This document shows positions 1 through 9,756 of a stretch of 64,000 bases of DNA, piece after piece. The stretch's first letter is position 1. Each line of letters begins with the position of its first letter. The stretch lies in NCBI RefSeq assembly GCF_042684265.1, contig NZ_JBHULB010000008.1, positions 362,868 through 426,867 on the forward strand, in the 5' to 3' direction. Source of the stretch: Croceitalea marina. Its GTDB lineage: Bacteria; Bacteroidota; Bacteroidia; Flavobacteriales; Flavobacteriaceae. Under the pieces are notes generated by a model that saw only the letters and a program-made list of their open reading frames with translations, was not told where the DNA came from and did no database searches. The position numbers and the translations under genes were made by a program.

Positions 1-2
1 AA

Positions 3-1343
3 ACGACTTCAAGTCAAAAAACATTTAACGAACTGGATGCCATGGTTGAAAGTAATTTTACCATCAAACAGCCAGGTTTTATAAAAAGACAAAGCGCTGT
101 GGACAAAAATGGCAATTATATGGTCATTGTATATTGGAACACACTTACCAATGCCAAAGCTTCTATGGATAAATTTATGACTGATGCTTCTGTGGCCGAT
201 TACGCCGGCATGATAGAAGGGGCAACCATGAAAATGAACCGTTTCAACATCCATGAGGGTTTTACCGCCGAAAACAGTGACTTTATTGAGGTAATGGAGT
301 TCAATTTAGCAGATGAAGCTAATCTTGATAAATTTAACAAAGTAAATGAAAAGGTTGCTGTAAAGGTAACGGCTCCCAAAGAAGGCTTTGTACAGCGAGT
401 CACAGGAGCAAATGATAAAGGTGAGCAAGTGGTCGTAGTCTATTGGGATACCGAAAAGAATTCTGATGCTGCCCTACAGCCCTTTATGAGCAACCATATC
501 TCAAAAGAATTTATGGGCATGATGGATCAACCTACGATAAAGATGTTTCGCTGTTCAACTCTCGGTTCTATAAACACTCCAATGTCGAACAAAGACAAAG
601 CTATTGCATTACTGAACAGTTTCAATACAGGGGATACGAGCGCAATGGCGTATGTGAATTCTGAAAACTACATTCAACATAATTTGGGAGCACCTGATGG
701 CGCAAAAGCCTTTGAGGGAATGCTTAAAATGGCACCCGATAGCGGATTCAAAGCTAAAGTGATTAGGGCTTTCGAAGATGGTGACTATGTGTTCACCCAC
801 AGCAAATATAATTTTTTTGGCCCCAAAGCTGGTTTCGATGTGTTTCGTTTTGAAGACGGACTGATTGTAGAACATTGGGACAATATGTTAGAGGTTCAAA
901 AGCCAAACCCAAGCGGACACACGCAATTTGACGGTTCGACTGTTATAACCGACTTGGACCAGACCGATGCCAACAAGGGCAAGGTAAAAGAGTTTGTAGA
1001 TACCATTCTTTTGAATGGAGAAATGGACAAAGTGGTTAATTATATCAACCCTAACGCCTATGTTCAGCACAACCCTGCCGTGGCAGATGGACTGAGCGGT
1101 TTTGGTGATGCCATGACGTATTTTGCTGAAAATGGTTTGGTAATGGAATATGAGACCCTACACAAGGTGTTAGGTCAAGGCAACTTTGTTTTAACACTAA
1201 GCGAAGGCAAATTTGGCAAAGCGCAACACACAGCATACTATGATCTGTTTAGATTGGAAGATGGTTTAATTGTAGAGCACTGGGATGTAATTGCACCTAT
1301 TCCCCAAAAATCGGAATGGAAAAATAAAAATGGTAAATTTTAA
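3..1343 (+). CDS. Tandem ABM-like / SnoaL-like (NTF2-fold) protein, 5' partial
   Basis: The frame is open to the left edge of the window, and the residues before the first ATG at 42 (TSSQKTFNELDA) continue a conserved-looking helix, so the gene very probably starts upstream and this is a C-terminal fragment. The first ATG at 42 would start inside a domain. About residues 1-160 hold two copies of an alpha/beta-barrel monooxygenase-like dimeric fold (PGFIKRQ...VYWNT and EGFVQRV...VYWDT). Residues about 175-285 and 310-425 are two SnoaL-like NTF2 folds, each with YxQHNxxxxDG and ending DxFRxEDGLIVEHWD. SnoaL-like proteins are often cyclases or isomerases, or have no known substrate; no function can be assigned. 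The cupin gene follows 27 bp downstream, so the two may be co-transcribed. Confidence 0.8.
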   Translation, partial: TTSSQKTFNELDAMVESNFTIKQPGFIKRQSAVDKNGNYMVIVYWNTLTNAKASMDKFMTDASVADYAGMIEGATMKMNRFNIHEGFTAENSDFIEVMEFNLADEANLDKFNKVNEKVAVKVTAPKEGFVQRVTGANDKGEQVVVVYWDTEKNSDAALQPFMSNHISKEFMGMMDQPTIKMFRCSTLGSINTPMSNKDKAIALLNSFNTGDTSAMAYVNSENYIQHNLGAPDGAKAFEGMLKMAPDSGFKAKVIRAFEDGDYVFTHSKYNFFGPKAGFDVFRFEDGLIVEHWDNMLEVQKPNPSGHTQFDGSTVITDLDQTDANKGKVKEFVDTILLNGEMDKVVNYINPNAYVQHNPAVADGLSGFGDAMTYFAENGLVMEYETLHKVLGQGNFVLTLSEGKFGKAQHTAYYDLFRLEDGLIVEHWDVIAPIPQKSEWKNKNGKF

Positions 1344-1370
1344 TTCATATACCTAGTATAAAGTAAATTT

Positions 1371-1811
1371 ATGAAAGAAAAGGAAATTATTAAAGCTGGT
1401 GAGGGTGACAACTATCCCTACGCGCAAGACCACTGCTTCATCAAACTTTCATCAAATGAAACCAATGGCGAACTTTGTTTTGTAGAAGATACCTTAAAAC
1501 CCGGTTTTTACCTTGCGAGGCACCATCACAAAATAATGACTGAAGTATTTTACATTCTTGAAGGTGAAGTTCAATTGATTTTTGATGATGAAACTGTCAA
1601 CGCTAAACCTGGCGATACGATTACAGTTCCTCCTAACGTATGGCACGCTGCAAGTTGCAAAAAAGGCGGAAAAATGCTCACTATATTTAAAAATGGGCAG
1701 TTTGATCTTTATTTAAACAGACTTTCAACAATGTCTGATGAAGACTTTGAGAATACTGAACTTATGAAAACTGTTTCAGCGGAGTTTGATATTTATGAGG
1801 AAGAAAACTAA
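1371..1811 (+). CDS. Cupin-domain protein
   Basis: A 146-residue single-domain cupin. Cupin motif 1 is visible around residues 49-70 (RHHHKIMTEVFYILEGEV), giving three His and a Glu as metal-ligand candidates. Motif 2 follows at about 78-92 (PGDTITVPPNVWHA) with the fourth His. Such small cupins bind a divalent metal and act as dioxygenases, isomerases or sugar/ligand sensors; the substrate here is unknown. It lies 27 bp after the NTF2-fold gene on the same strand and runs convergent to the histidine kinase gene, with 16 bp between the two stops. Confidence 0.85.
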   Translation: MKEKEIIKAGEGDNYPYAQDHCFIKLSSNETNGELCFVEDTLKPGFYLARHHHKIMTEVFYILEGEVQLIFDDETVNAKPGDTITVPPNVWHAASCKKGGKMLTIFKNGQFDLYLNRLSTMSDEDFENTELMKTVSAEFDIYEEEN

Positions 1812-1827
1812 AATGGTAAAATCTATT

Positions 1828-3150
1828 TTAAAAATCCTCCTTGTCCATAAGTTCCTTGATCTTCTTTTCTTGCCATCGTTTTCCCCAAAGTGGATTGTAG
1901 CCAAAGGCCTCCATAGCATGGGCGGTAAGACCAAAACCCCAACCAAGTGTAGGGAAAATCGCCCATAAGAAATCCGTGGTTCTAAGATTAAGCCACCACA
2001 GAAAGGGAATAACAATTAAATAGGCGAAAAGATTACTGTAAAACCCTTTTATCGCATCTACACGTTCTTTTGCTTTTAGATAGCGCTTTTCTTCAATATG
2101 TGTTTCTTGGGTTTCGAGTATGGATACTTTTTTACTCAACATAGGCAAAGCAACGCTGAACTCATCAGTTTTTTTGTCTATACTTACTTTTCTATCGGTG
2201 AGAATGTCATAGCGCTGCCTAATATTTTGCAGACCAACACCACTACTTTTTTTAACGACCTGTTTCTCTTGAAGATTATTCTTTACAACAAGATTACCAT
2301 TCTCTTCAAAAACGCTTATATGCAAAGGTCTTGACGAAGTAACTACATTATGTTTGACCGCATTTTCCAGGAGCAACTGAAGTGAGAGGGGTACTATTTT
2401 AGCTTCAGGGTCTGAAGATGCCTCAGGAATCTCAAAAACGATGCTATCTTCAAAACGCATTTTTAGTAACCGAACGTAAGTTCTTGCGAAATTCAATTCT
2501 TCATCAACCGTTACCAAGTCTTTGTTCTTCTGCTCTAACACATAGCGATATACTTTTGATAACGAAGTGGTAAATTTTTGGGCCTGATGTGGGTCCTCCT
2601 CTATTAAACTGGTAAGTACGTTTAAGCTATTGAACAAAAAATGTGGGTCTAACTGGTTTTTTAAAGCATCAAAACGTGCAGATGCCGTACCTGCAATTAT
2701 CTTTTGTTCTTTGACCTGCTTTTTCTGAAGGGCCCTGTAAAAATAGAAGGCATGTATAAAAAGCGAAGCGATCAGGGTTATGATCAGTGCTATCAGATAA
2801 GGTGTGAATTCTTCTTTTTCAATGAACTCACCCAATGATCTACCAGTATAATAAAACGTTAGAAAGTAGCGAAGAATCGCAAAAACAACAATGGTGATTA
2901 CTATAGAACCTATTGCGCCGAACCATAAGCGTTTTTTAGGGTCTTTCTCCCAATCGTACTTTAAGCTTATACCATCGTAATAATAGGAGTTGGCAGCCGT
3001 AAGGGCTAGTGAAAATATAAAGCTTATAATAATCTGCCTTATCGCATTTTCGATACTATAATCACCATCATTAAAAATGAAAATATTCATTAAAGAGATA
3101 AAGACCGTTATAATCAACGAAACCTTAAGAACCTTAATAAAATTCTTCAT
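1828..3150 (-). CDS. LytS-family sensor histidine kinase with C-terminal 2TM domain
   Basis: A 440-residue membrane kinase. Hydrophobic segments lie at about residues 7-27, 38-54, 76-98 and 116-136. The His_kinase signature follows, with phospho-acceptor H170 in DPHFLFNSLN. The ATPase domain has an N box (LLENAVKHN) and a G box (GVGLQNIRQRYD). After residue about 357 comes a flavobacterial 2TM domain with the WWLN and WGFGLxxHAxxxF pattern, so the kinase core sits between two membrane modules. Partners of this kinase type are usually LytTR response regulators, but none is adjacent. The TPR gene ends 3 bp upstream of this start on the same strand, so the two are probably one transcript. Confidence 0.88.
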   Translation of the reverse strand: MKNFIKVLKVSLIITVFISLMNIFIFNDGDYSIENAIRQIIISFIFSLALTAANSYYYDGISLKYDWEKDPKKRLWFGAIGSIVITIVVFAILRYFLTFYYTGRSLGEFIEKEEFTPYLIALIITLIASLFIHAFYFYRALQKKQVKEQKIIAGTASARFDALKNQLDPHFLFNSLNVLTSLIEEDPHQAQKFTTSLSKVYRYVLEQKNKDLVTVDEELNFARTYVRLLKMRFEDSIVFEIPEASSDPEAKIVPLSLQLLLENAVKHNVVTSSRPLHISVFEENGNLVVKNNLQEKQVVKKSSGVGLQNIRQRYDILTDRKVSIDKKTDEFSVALPMLSKKVSILETQETHIEEKRYLKAKERVDAIKGFYSNLFAYLIVIPFLWWLNLRTTDFLWAIFPTLGWGFGLTAHAMEAFGYNPLWGKRWQEKKIKELMDKEDF

Positions 3151-3153
3151 AAA

Positions 3154-3777
3154 CTATGATTTACATTCTTCAGCAATCTGCTCAGCACGTTCTTTACCCC
3201 AGTTGGGATGAAACTCTGTTTCTGGTTTAAAAGTAGCAAAAAGTTGTAAAGCCCTTTCAATATCTTTACAATATGGGGCAGTATCCTTTCCAAAATACCT
3301 TGCAGCTCCCATATCCCACTCCGCCTTTCCAAATACTACTCTGGGGTTTTCTGGTGCCAATTCTGCTGCCTTTTTATAAAGTTGTACATTTTTTCCTGAA
3401 AGTGTCATCCCATAGGTAGCACCATCAAAAGCTATCCAAGCGGTATTCATCATTGCTTCTAAAACCAATATTTCTACATTATCCGGCGAAATATTTTTAG
3501 CCATATCTATATATTCCTTAGCTTTTTCGAGTTGCAAACTCAGCTTTTGTTCGTCTTCCTCTCCAAATGATGCTGTAATATTAACCATTGCTACATAATA
3601 GTAAGGAAGCCAATTATCCATTTCTGCGGTCGCTATGCGCTCGAATAAGTTCGAAGCATCTACTGTTTTTTGTTCAGACCACAATTCCATTGCTTTTTGC
3701 ATACCCTTAGAATATTGATCTTGAGCCTTTATTCCATTAATTGCTACAATTAATATTACAAGTACTAATTTTTTCAT
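3154..3777 (-). CDS. Secreted TPR-type protein
   Basis: The start at 3777 is preferred over the upstream in-frame ATG at 3798 because it places a signal peptide (MKKLVLVILIVAINGIKAQ) at the N-terminus. The mature part, about 190 residues, is helical and TPR-like (WLPYYYVAMVNI, KAKEYIDMAKNISPDNVE, LYKKAAELAPENPRVVFGKA), so a periplasmic protein-interaction scaffold is likely. The gene lies 3 bp before the histidine kinase gene in the same direction. No enzymatic motif is visible. Confidence 0.75.
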   Translation of the reverse strand: MKKLVLVILIVAINGIKAQDQYSKGMQKAMELWSEQKTVDASNLFERIATAEMDNWLPYYYVAMVNITASFGEEDEQKLSLQLEKAKEYIDMAKNISPDNVEILVLEAMMNTAWIAFDGATYGMTLSGKNVQLYKKAAELAPENPRVVFGKAEWDMGAARYFGKDTAPYCKDIERALQLFATFKPETEFHPNWGKERAEQIAEECKS

Positions 3778-3893
3778 GACTTTTATTTTATGCTTCAAAA
3801 ATCAGAACAACAGCCTATAAAAAAAAGTTAAAATAACCGAGTTGTAAAATTTAAATGACGAATTGTAAAAATTTTAATCTTAAAGAAAATAGA

Positions 3894-5312
3894 TTAATTT
3901 CTTTTAACCCTATAAGTAATTCGCCTATTGGTTATAATTGTACAGGAAAATATTATTTTAGTTGTAAGTGTTATGTTAAGAACGGGGTCACCAGGCATAC
4001 CCCCATATTCCACTACATAACCTTGAGATGCATATGCGCCACCGCCTCCAGTATTTGGCAAATCGTTCCATGCTCCAGTCGGAGCACCCCCTCTAATAAC
4101 TGAAGGGTCAGCAATATGGGCATAATTTTCACCTCCACAACAATTATTGGGTTCGCTACCATTCCAATTAGCATAGGTTAGTTCAGTACCACTTACACCG
4201 CCACTCCAAAATTGTGTACCCGCTTCAGGTCCTGTTACCCATCTCCATTCTCCTTCAACTGCTGAATCATTTGCCCCAATCCATCCAAAGCCAGCTGCTT
4301 GAGATCCTGAAAAATCTGCTTCCTCCTGTGATGTTAAAGTGGCTAGATATCCCTGTAATCCAAAATATGAGCGACTTGCAGCTGCTGTTTCAGCAACAGT
4401 CCATGTAATTCCTGGGGCAGCTACAAATTCGTAATAATGTTGCGATGCTGGTAAAAAATTTGCCTCTCCAACTGTTATTGAAAATTGTCTTGTCCCACTT
4501 GGATTTAATCCGCTGCTTGAATAAACAACATCAAGAATAGCTGCCTCAAATTCTGTGTAAAGGGCAGGACCTGTTAGTGTTAATTTACCTTCAACTATGT
4601 CCCAACTTGCAGTTATATTTGGGTGAGAACCTGTTAAAGTTAGCAAATCCTCTCCATTTACATAGCCTGAAGAAATTTGTACACTTACATTTTCTGTAGA
4701 AGTATCATCTGTATCTGATATAGATATAGATTTAGCAATAGGTTTACTATCGCCAGGACACATAACATCATCGCCAAAGCCAACTATATCAGGTGGGTTG
4801 TTTGGAAATTGTACATTAAATAAAATATCATCTATCAATATTTCTTCTGAACCATTCCAATTTCCACTTCCAGATTGAAATCTAATGCTTGTATTTGGAC
4901 TTATTTCATTAGGATTTAAAGAGTAACTTAAAGAGCCCGAACCATTTAAAGTAGTTATTACCGAGTATGAAGTACCATCAAAAAGTAAAACCTCTAAAGT
5001 TTCATCCCCATTAGTTCTATTGTATGTAAAAGTAAGTGTTGCTGCTATTGCATTTGTTAAGTCAAGGTCTCGCGTAATAATTACATCATCTAAGTTACGA
5101 AAACGTAGTTGATTGCTAGTGATTTGAATTTTCCCGCTGGTTGGACTAGTTGTTTCATTTGATTCTATCCAGTTTGAAGAAAAAGATGAGTTTCCAGTAT
5201 TATTGCTATACGCAAGAGTATTAAAGTCATCAGCATAAGTATTTTGGCAGTAAGACTCTGTATGCCATAACAATATCAACAAAATCAATAAAATTTTCTG
5301 AATGGTCTGCAT
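3894..5312 (-). CDS. Secreted C-type-lectin-domain protein
   Basis: A 472-residue exported protein starting MQTIQKILLILLILLW, a signal peptide. Residues about 25-170 form a jelly-roll-like region (DLTNAIAATLTFTYNRTNGDE...DDILFNV). Residues about 175-270 look like a cadherin/Ig-like module. Residues about 275-440 are a C-type lectin fold: HYYEFV, ATLTSQEE, WIGANDS, WRWVTGPE and ANWNGSEPNN, the last being the EPN carbohydrate/Ca site. The C-terminus (ITNRRITYRVKRN) resembles a short motif I recall from flavobacterial lectin-like proteins, but no recognisable T9SS C-terminal domain follows, so export beyond the outer membrane is uncertain. It lies downstream of a TonB receptor in the same direction, 115 bp away, which may indicate glycan binding and uptake together. 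Confidence 0.82.
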   Translation of the reverse strand: MQTIQKILLILLILLWHTESYCQNTYADDFNTLAYSNNTGNSSFSSNWIESNETTSPTSGKIQITSNQLRFRNLDDVIITRDLDLTNAIAATLTFTYNRTNGDETLEVLLFDGTSYSVITTLNGSGSLSYSLNPNEISPNTSIRFQSGSGNWNGSEEILIDDILFNVQFPNNPPDIVGFGDDVMCPGDSKPIAKSISISDTDDTSTENVSVQISSGYVNGEDLLTLTGSHPNITASWDIVEGKLTLTGPALYTEFEAAILDVVYSSSGLNPSGTRQFSITVGEANFLPASQHYYEFVAAPGITWTVAETAAASRSYFGLQGYLATLTSQEEADFSGSQAAGFGWIGANDSAVEGEWRWVTGPEAGTQFWSGGVSGTELTYANWNGSEPNNCCGGENYAHIADPSVIRGGAPTGAWNDLPNTGGGGAYASQGYVVEYGGMPGDPVLNITLTTKIIFSCTIITNRRITYRVKRN

Positions 5313-5427
5313 TACTTTAATTAAGTTCCAAAACTATTTAAAAAAAGTTTTCGACTAAATATTATGTTGTGTATGTAATATTTACCCTTGCAAATTTCAA
5401 TTTATTGATGGTGAGATGTTTATACTT

Positions 5428-7590
5428 TTATAGATTATCTAACTGATTACTCTTATTATCCGTACTTATTGTCCAAAAGAACCCAACAAATAAAAAGCTA
5501 TCCGCTGCTGGTCTAATTGCCTGCCTATCAAAAACACCATCAATATTTGGCGTATTTGCATACTGATAGTTATTAATGTTATTAAAACCCAAGATATTAT
5601 TTACGGATAAGTACAAAATCTTTTGTTGGTCTATTAGATAAGCCCAATTGAGACTTAGATTATTAAAAGACTTTGTTTTTTCAGCTAAAAAATCTGCTGT
5701 ATTTGGGTTATCATATGGTCTTCCTGAAGCATAGTTATAAGATAAGCCCACTTGAGAACGTAACTTATTAACCCAATACTTGGTAACCACAGATAGATTA
5801 TGTTTCGATGCAAAATTTGGGGTTGCTTGCTCTCTAAAGTTTCTAAAATCTCGTTCCGTATCTAAACAACTATAGGATACCCAGTAATCTAAATTGTCTA
5901 TGCTCTTGTTATCTCTCCAAAAAAGGTCCACTCCACTCGCATAACCTGAACCGTTATTTGAATACTGCGAATCAAACTGTGGTAATTCTGTATTATACTT
6001 GACTAAACCACTATAATCTTTATAATAAGCTTCAGCACGAAAGGTTTTACCATTATCTAAATACTGATAGTTTAGTATATAATGTGAAGTCTTTTCGGCA
6101 TTTAAACTTTGGTCGTAGCTTAGAATGGTACTTTGCGGATTCTGGTAAAAATCTCCAAAAGCAAAGGAAAACTGTCCCTTTTCACTACTTTGATATGCTA
6201 AAGAGAGTCGTGGAGAAAAAGAAAACTCATTCAATACAGAAGAGTTTTCAATTCTAGCTCCTAATTTCATTGCAAATTTGTTGCTAAAGAAAATATCACT
6301 CTCAACAAAACCAGCAAATAGTTGGTCATCATAATCACTATCAAATTCAAATCCATCAGGAGCTTTAAATGTTTCCTCATAATCAAGATTGAATAATTCC
6401 GTACCAAAACTCAAAGAAAATCTATTGGTAAAACTCTTCTTTAGTTTCAACTTTAAATGCGAGCCTGTTTCTTTTACGTCAATCCTATTTTCAACTATTC
6501 CAATAGCATTAGAATCCCAAGAAATGCTAGCACCAGAAGTTAATGTCCAATCTTTTGCAAAAAAGTGTTTGTATGACGAATTGAAATATAGGTTGTTATT
6601 GGTAAGCTGAAAACGAACAAAATCATCAAAATTGATATTCTCTTGCTCAATATCAAGATCAGCGTGGTTAAAGCCCGTGTAAAGCTTGAATATACCTTTC
6701 TCTCCTTTACTTCTGAAGACTGCCTCACCAGAGATAGATTCGTACGGACTGTTCCAACGAATACCCTGATTAGACGGTATTAATGATTCATAAGGTGCAA
6801 GATTGATGTATTGGGTATTAAAACTCAAAGATTCGTCACCCCAAATTTCGGTATGACCCACTCCCCCGCCAACTGACATTATTGAAATATCCGTTTTCTC
6901 CTGGTCAGGAACATCGGTTGTGTTCAGTAGAAGTACGCTTGATAAGGCTTGGCCATATTCCGCTGAATATCCCCCGGTACTAAAGGTAATCCCTTTAAAT
7001 AGAAAAGGAGAAAATCTTCCCCTAGTGGGTATATTATTGGCCGTCGCATTAAAAGGCTGAAAAACCCGAAGACCGTCAATAAAAACTTGAGTTTCACCGG
7101 CATCGCCACCCCTTACAAATAAACGCCCATCTTCATTTACAGTACTGGTGCCTGGTAAAGTCTGCAGCGCTGCTACAAAATCGCCTGCTGCCCCTGCCGT
7201 AGTAACAATATCTAACGGTTTAAGAACGGAAACTTTTGAATTGTCGCCTGCCTCAAATGTTCCGGCGGTGAGCGTTACACCAGTAAGCGAATTTACCGCT
7301 TCTAAAAGCCTAATATTCAAATTTTTGAGATAAGAAACATCGCCTATCTCGTAATGTGGTTCATAGGACAACATGGAAATTATAAGGGTTTGTGTGCCCG
7401 TTTCAGAGGTTTCAAAAGAGAATTTACCATTATCGTCGGTAGAAGAACCATCATAGGTGCCTTCTAAATACACATTGGCACCCGCCACTGGCACGTTTGA
7501 TTTATCGGTGACAGTGCCATTAATGGTAAGCTGTGCTGATGAGACACAGGCCATTAGAAAAAGAAGACTAAATGTAACTTGGCTTTTCAT
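5428..7590 (-). CDS. TonB-dependent outer-membrane receptor
   Basis: Start chosen at 7590 (MKSQVTFSLLFLMACVSSAQ), which puts the signal peptide at the N-terminus; the frame extends upstream to 7617. After the signal comes a carboxypeptidase-like regulatory domain (INGTVTDKSNVPVAGANVYL, about residues 22-105). The plug domain follows (LPGTSTVNEDGRLFVRGGDA, FIDGLRV, about 120-230), then a 22-strand-type beta barrel to the end. At 720 residues it is shorter than SusC proteins and lacks a SusD partner, resembling TonB receptors for metals or small ligands. The ligand is unknown. The lectin gene follows on the same strand. It is divergent from rhlE across about 130 bp. Confidence 0.9.
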   Translation of the reverse strand: MKSQVTFSLLFLMACVSSAQLTINGTVTDKSNVPVAGANVYLEGTYDGSSTDDNGKFSFETSETGTQTLIISMLSYEPHYEIGDVSYLKNLNIRLLEAVNSLTGVTLTAGTFEAGDNSKVSVLKPLDIVTTAGAAGDFVAALQTLPGTSTVNEDGRLFVRGGDAGETQVFIDGLRVFQPFNATANNIPTRGRFSPFLFKGITFSTGGYSAEYGQALSSVLLLNTTDVPDQEKTDISIMSVGGGVGHTEIWGDESLSFNTQYINLAPYESLIPSNQGIRWNSPYESISGEAVFRSKGEKGIFKLYTGFNHADLDIEQENINFDDFVRFQLTNNNLYFNSSYKHFFAKDWTLTSGASISWDSNAIGIVENRIDVKETGSHLKLKLKKSFTNRFSLSFGTELFNLDYEETFKAPDGFEFDSDYDDQLFAGFVESDIFFSNKFAMKLGARIENSSVLNEFSFSPRLSLAYQSSEKGQFSFAFGDFYQNPQSTILSYDQSLNAEKTSHYILNYQYLDNGKTFRAEAYYKDYSGLVKYNTELPQFDSQYSNNGSGYASGVDLFWRDNKSIDNLDYWVSYSCLDTERDFRNFREQATPNFASKHNLSVVTKYWVNKLRSQVGLSYNYASGRPYDNPNTADFLAEKTKSFNNLSLNWAYLIDQQKILYLSVNNILGFNNINNYQYANTPNIDGVFDRQAIRPAADSFLFVGFFWTISTDNKSNQLDNL

Positions 7591-7721
7591 GTTTATCGTT
7601 TTTGATTGACAGGTCAAAAGTCGAAAGACATGTGTTCTTTGGGCAATAAGAATTACCCAACTGTAATTTTATGCGACTGGATTGTTACAAATTCCAGTAC
7701 CTTCGCCACTGATAAAATAAT

Positions 7722-9020
7722 ATGACATTTAAAGACCTCGGCTTAGCCGAACCAATACTAAAAGCTTTAGAAACCGAAGGCTACACACATCCTACCCCGA
7801 TTCAATCACAAGCAATCCCAATTTTACTAAAAGGAAAAGACCTTTTAGGTGTAGCGCAAACCGGCACTGGTAAAACCGCTGCATTCGGTATTCCTATCTT
7901 GCATCATTTATTTCTTGCAAAAAATCAGCAAGAGCGAAGAAGAAGCATAAAGGCTTTGGTCGTCACCCCCACTCGAGAACTGGCCATACAAATAGGTGAA
8001 AGTTTTACGGCCTATGGTAGGCATACCGGGCTAAGGAATACAGTAATTTTTGGAGGGGTAAAACAAGGCAAGCAGGTAAATACCCTTAAAAATGGAGTAG
8101 ACATTTTAATTGCTACCCCGGGGCGTCTGTTAGATTTAATGAATCAAGGATTTATATCGCTACAGGATATCGAATATGCCGTGCTTGATGAAGCGGACCA
8201 GATGCTGGATATGGGGTTTATTCATGATATCAAAAAAATCATAGCCAAGCTACCCCCTAAACGCCAATCACTGTTTTTTTCTGCAACAATGCCCAAAACC
8301 ATTGTTGAACTTTCAAGAAAAATATTGGGAGATTTTGAACAGGTGACCATAAAACCGCAACAAGCGACCGCAGAGAAAGTGGAGCAGGGGGTTTATTTTG
8401 TGAGCAAATCTGATAAACCCAAACTTTTAGTGCATATACTTCAAGATAAAACCAAAGAATCTGTATTGGTATTCTCAAGAACCAAGCACGGTGCCAATAA
8501 AATTGTTAAAAAGTTGGCCCAAGCGGATATCGAATCTGCCGCAATACATGGCAATAAATCACAGACTGCACGCCAAAAAGCTTTAGGTGCCTTTAAGGAA
8601 GGACAGCTAAAAGTACTGGTAGCAACCGATATTGCCGCCCGTGGAATCGATGTTGAAGAGCTTTCTTTGGTTGTCAATTACGATTTACCCAATGTACCGG
8701 AAACATACGTGCATCGTATCGGAAGAACAGGTCGTGCAAGTGCTAGTGGGATAGCATTGTCTTTTTGCGAGGTTGAGGAGCGACCGTACCTAAGGGATAT
8801 TGAAAAGTTGATAAAGCAAGAAGTACCTCGAATTGCCGAGAACCCTTATGTTGACGATTCTAAAGAACCTGCAAATCCAAAACAGGTTAAAAAATCCAAC
8901 AACTCTGGTAATAGAAATCGAAACCGAAATAAAAATCGCAACAAGTCGGGAAATCAGAATCATCGAGGTCGAAATTCAAGAAGTAAAAACGGCCAGAATC
9001 GCAGGGCTTCTGGCGAATAA
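7722..9020 (+). CDS. rhlE: DEAD-box ATP-dependent RNA helicase, RhlE type
   Basis: A 432-residue helicase with all motifs: Q motif (PTPIQSQAIP, about 25-34), motif I AQTGTGKT (45-52), PTRELA, TPGRLLD, motif II DEAD (about 157-160), SAT, the C-terminal ARGID, and HRIGRTGRA. The last ~60 residues are an Arg/Asn/Lys-rich low-complexity tail (repeats of NRNRN) typical of RhlE proteins, which aids RNA binding. It acts in cytoplasmic RNA or ribosome remodelling, often under cold stress. Peptidase E follows after 21 bp, so read-through is possible. Confidence 0.95.
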   Translation: MTFKDLGLAEPILKALETEGYTHPTPIQSQAIPILLKGKDLLGVAQTGTGKTAAFGIPILHHLFLAKNQQERRRSIKALVVTPTRELAIQIGESFTAYGRHTGLRNTVIFGGVKQGKQVNTLKNGVDILIATPGRLLDLMNQGFISLQDIEYAVLDEADQMLDMGFIHDIKKIIAKLPPKRQSLFFSATMPKTIVELSRKILGDFEQVTIKPQQATAEKVEQGVYFVSKSDKPKLLVHILQDKTKESVLVFSRTKHGANKIVKKLAQADIESAAIHGNKSQTARQKALGAFKEGQLKVLVATDIAARGIDVEELSLVVNYDLPNVPETYVHRIGRTGRASASGIALSFCEVEERPYLRDIEKLIKQEVPRIAENPYVDDSKEPANPKQVKKSNNSGNRNRNRNKNRNKSGNQNHRGRNSRSKNGQNRRASGE

Positions 9021-9041
9021 GGTTTTTTTATTTTAGTATTC

Positions 9042-9755
9042 ATGAAAAGACAGTTATTAATTTATGGCAGTGGTCGCCATACCGTACCTTTCTTAAAGTA
9101 TATGGCACAAATGACCGGAAAAGAAAATCCGAACATTTGTTTTATACCCACCGCCAGCGGAGATGATGAGGGCTATATTGCCAGGTTTTATGAGGTTTGT
9201 AGCCAAATTAAGGTGAAACCTCATGTTTTAAAGGTTTGGATAAACTCTTATGACCAAAAGGAAACCTTTGAGGCCATTATCAATAAAATGGATGCCATCG
9301 TAGTCGGAGGAGGAAACACCTTAAACATGCTAGCTATATGGAAAGCCCAGGGTATTGATGTTCTCTTGCGCAAAGCTTATGAGAATGGTACCGTGATGGG
9401 GGGTGGTAGTGCAGGCTCTTTATGTTGGACCAGCGGCGGAACTACAGACTCGCGGCCAGTAGAACTTAGTATTGTAGAAGGATTAGCCTTTATAAAGAAA
9501 AGCCATTGCCCGCATTACAACTCAGAAAAGTCTCGAAGACCGCTTTATCATAAAAATATTTTAGAAGGAAAATTAACCGATGGTTACGCCTGTGACGACC
9601 GTTCAGCAATTCATTTTATTAATGAAAAGGTAGAAAATTCCGTGGCTTTAGATAGCGACAATCACTCGTACTACGTTTACAAAAAAAATGGAACAATTCG
9701 CGAGGATAGAATTCCGGGTGAAGTAATTGGCCAATCATCAACAAAACAGGACTAA
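9042..9755 (+). CDS. pepE: Peptidase E-like S51 serine peptidase
   Basis: A 237-residue member of the PepE/cyanophycinase S51 family. Visible signatures are VVGGGNTLNML and the nucleophile elbow GGGSAGSLCW with the catalytic Ser. Further on, EGLAFIKKSHCPHYNSE supplies His residues, and the C-terminal part has CDDRSAIHFI. Peptidase E hydrolyses Asp-X dipeptides in the cytoplasm. The size fits the family. Its stop codon is immediately followed by the GTG of a broken small ORF. Confidence 0.85.
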   Translation: MKRQLLIYGSGRHTVPFLKYMAQMTGKENPNICFIPTASGDDEGYIARFYEVCSQIKVKPHVLKVWINSYDQKETFEAIINKMDAIVVGGGNTLNMLAIWKAQGIDVLLRKAYENGTVMGGGSAGSLCWTSGGTTDSRPVELSIVEGLAFIKKSHCPHYNSEKSRRPLYHKNILEGKLTDGYACDDRSAIHFINEKVENSVALDSDNHSYYVYKKNGTIREDRIPGEVIGQSSTKQD

Positions 9756-9756
9756 T

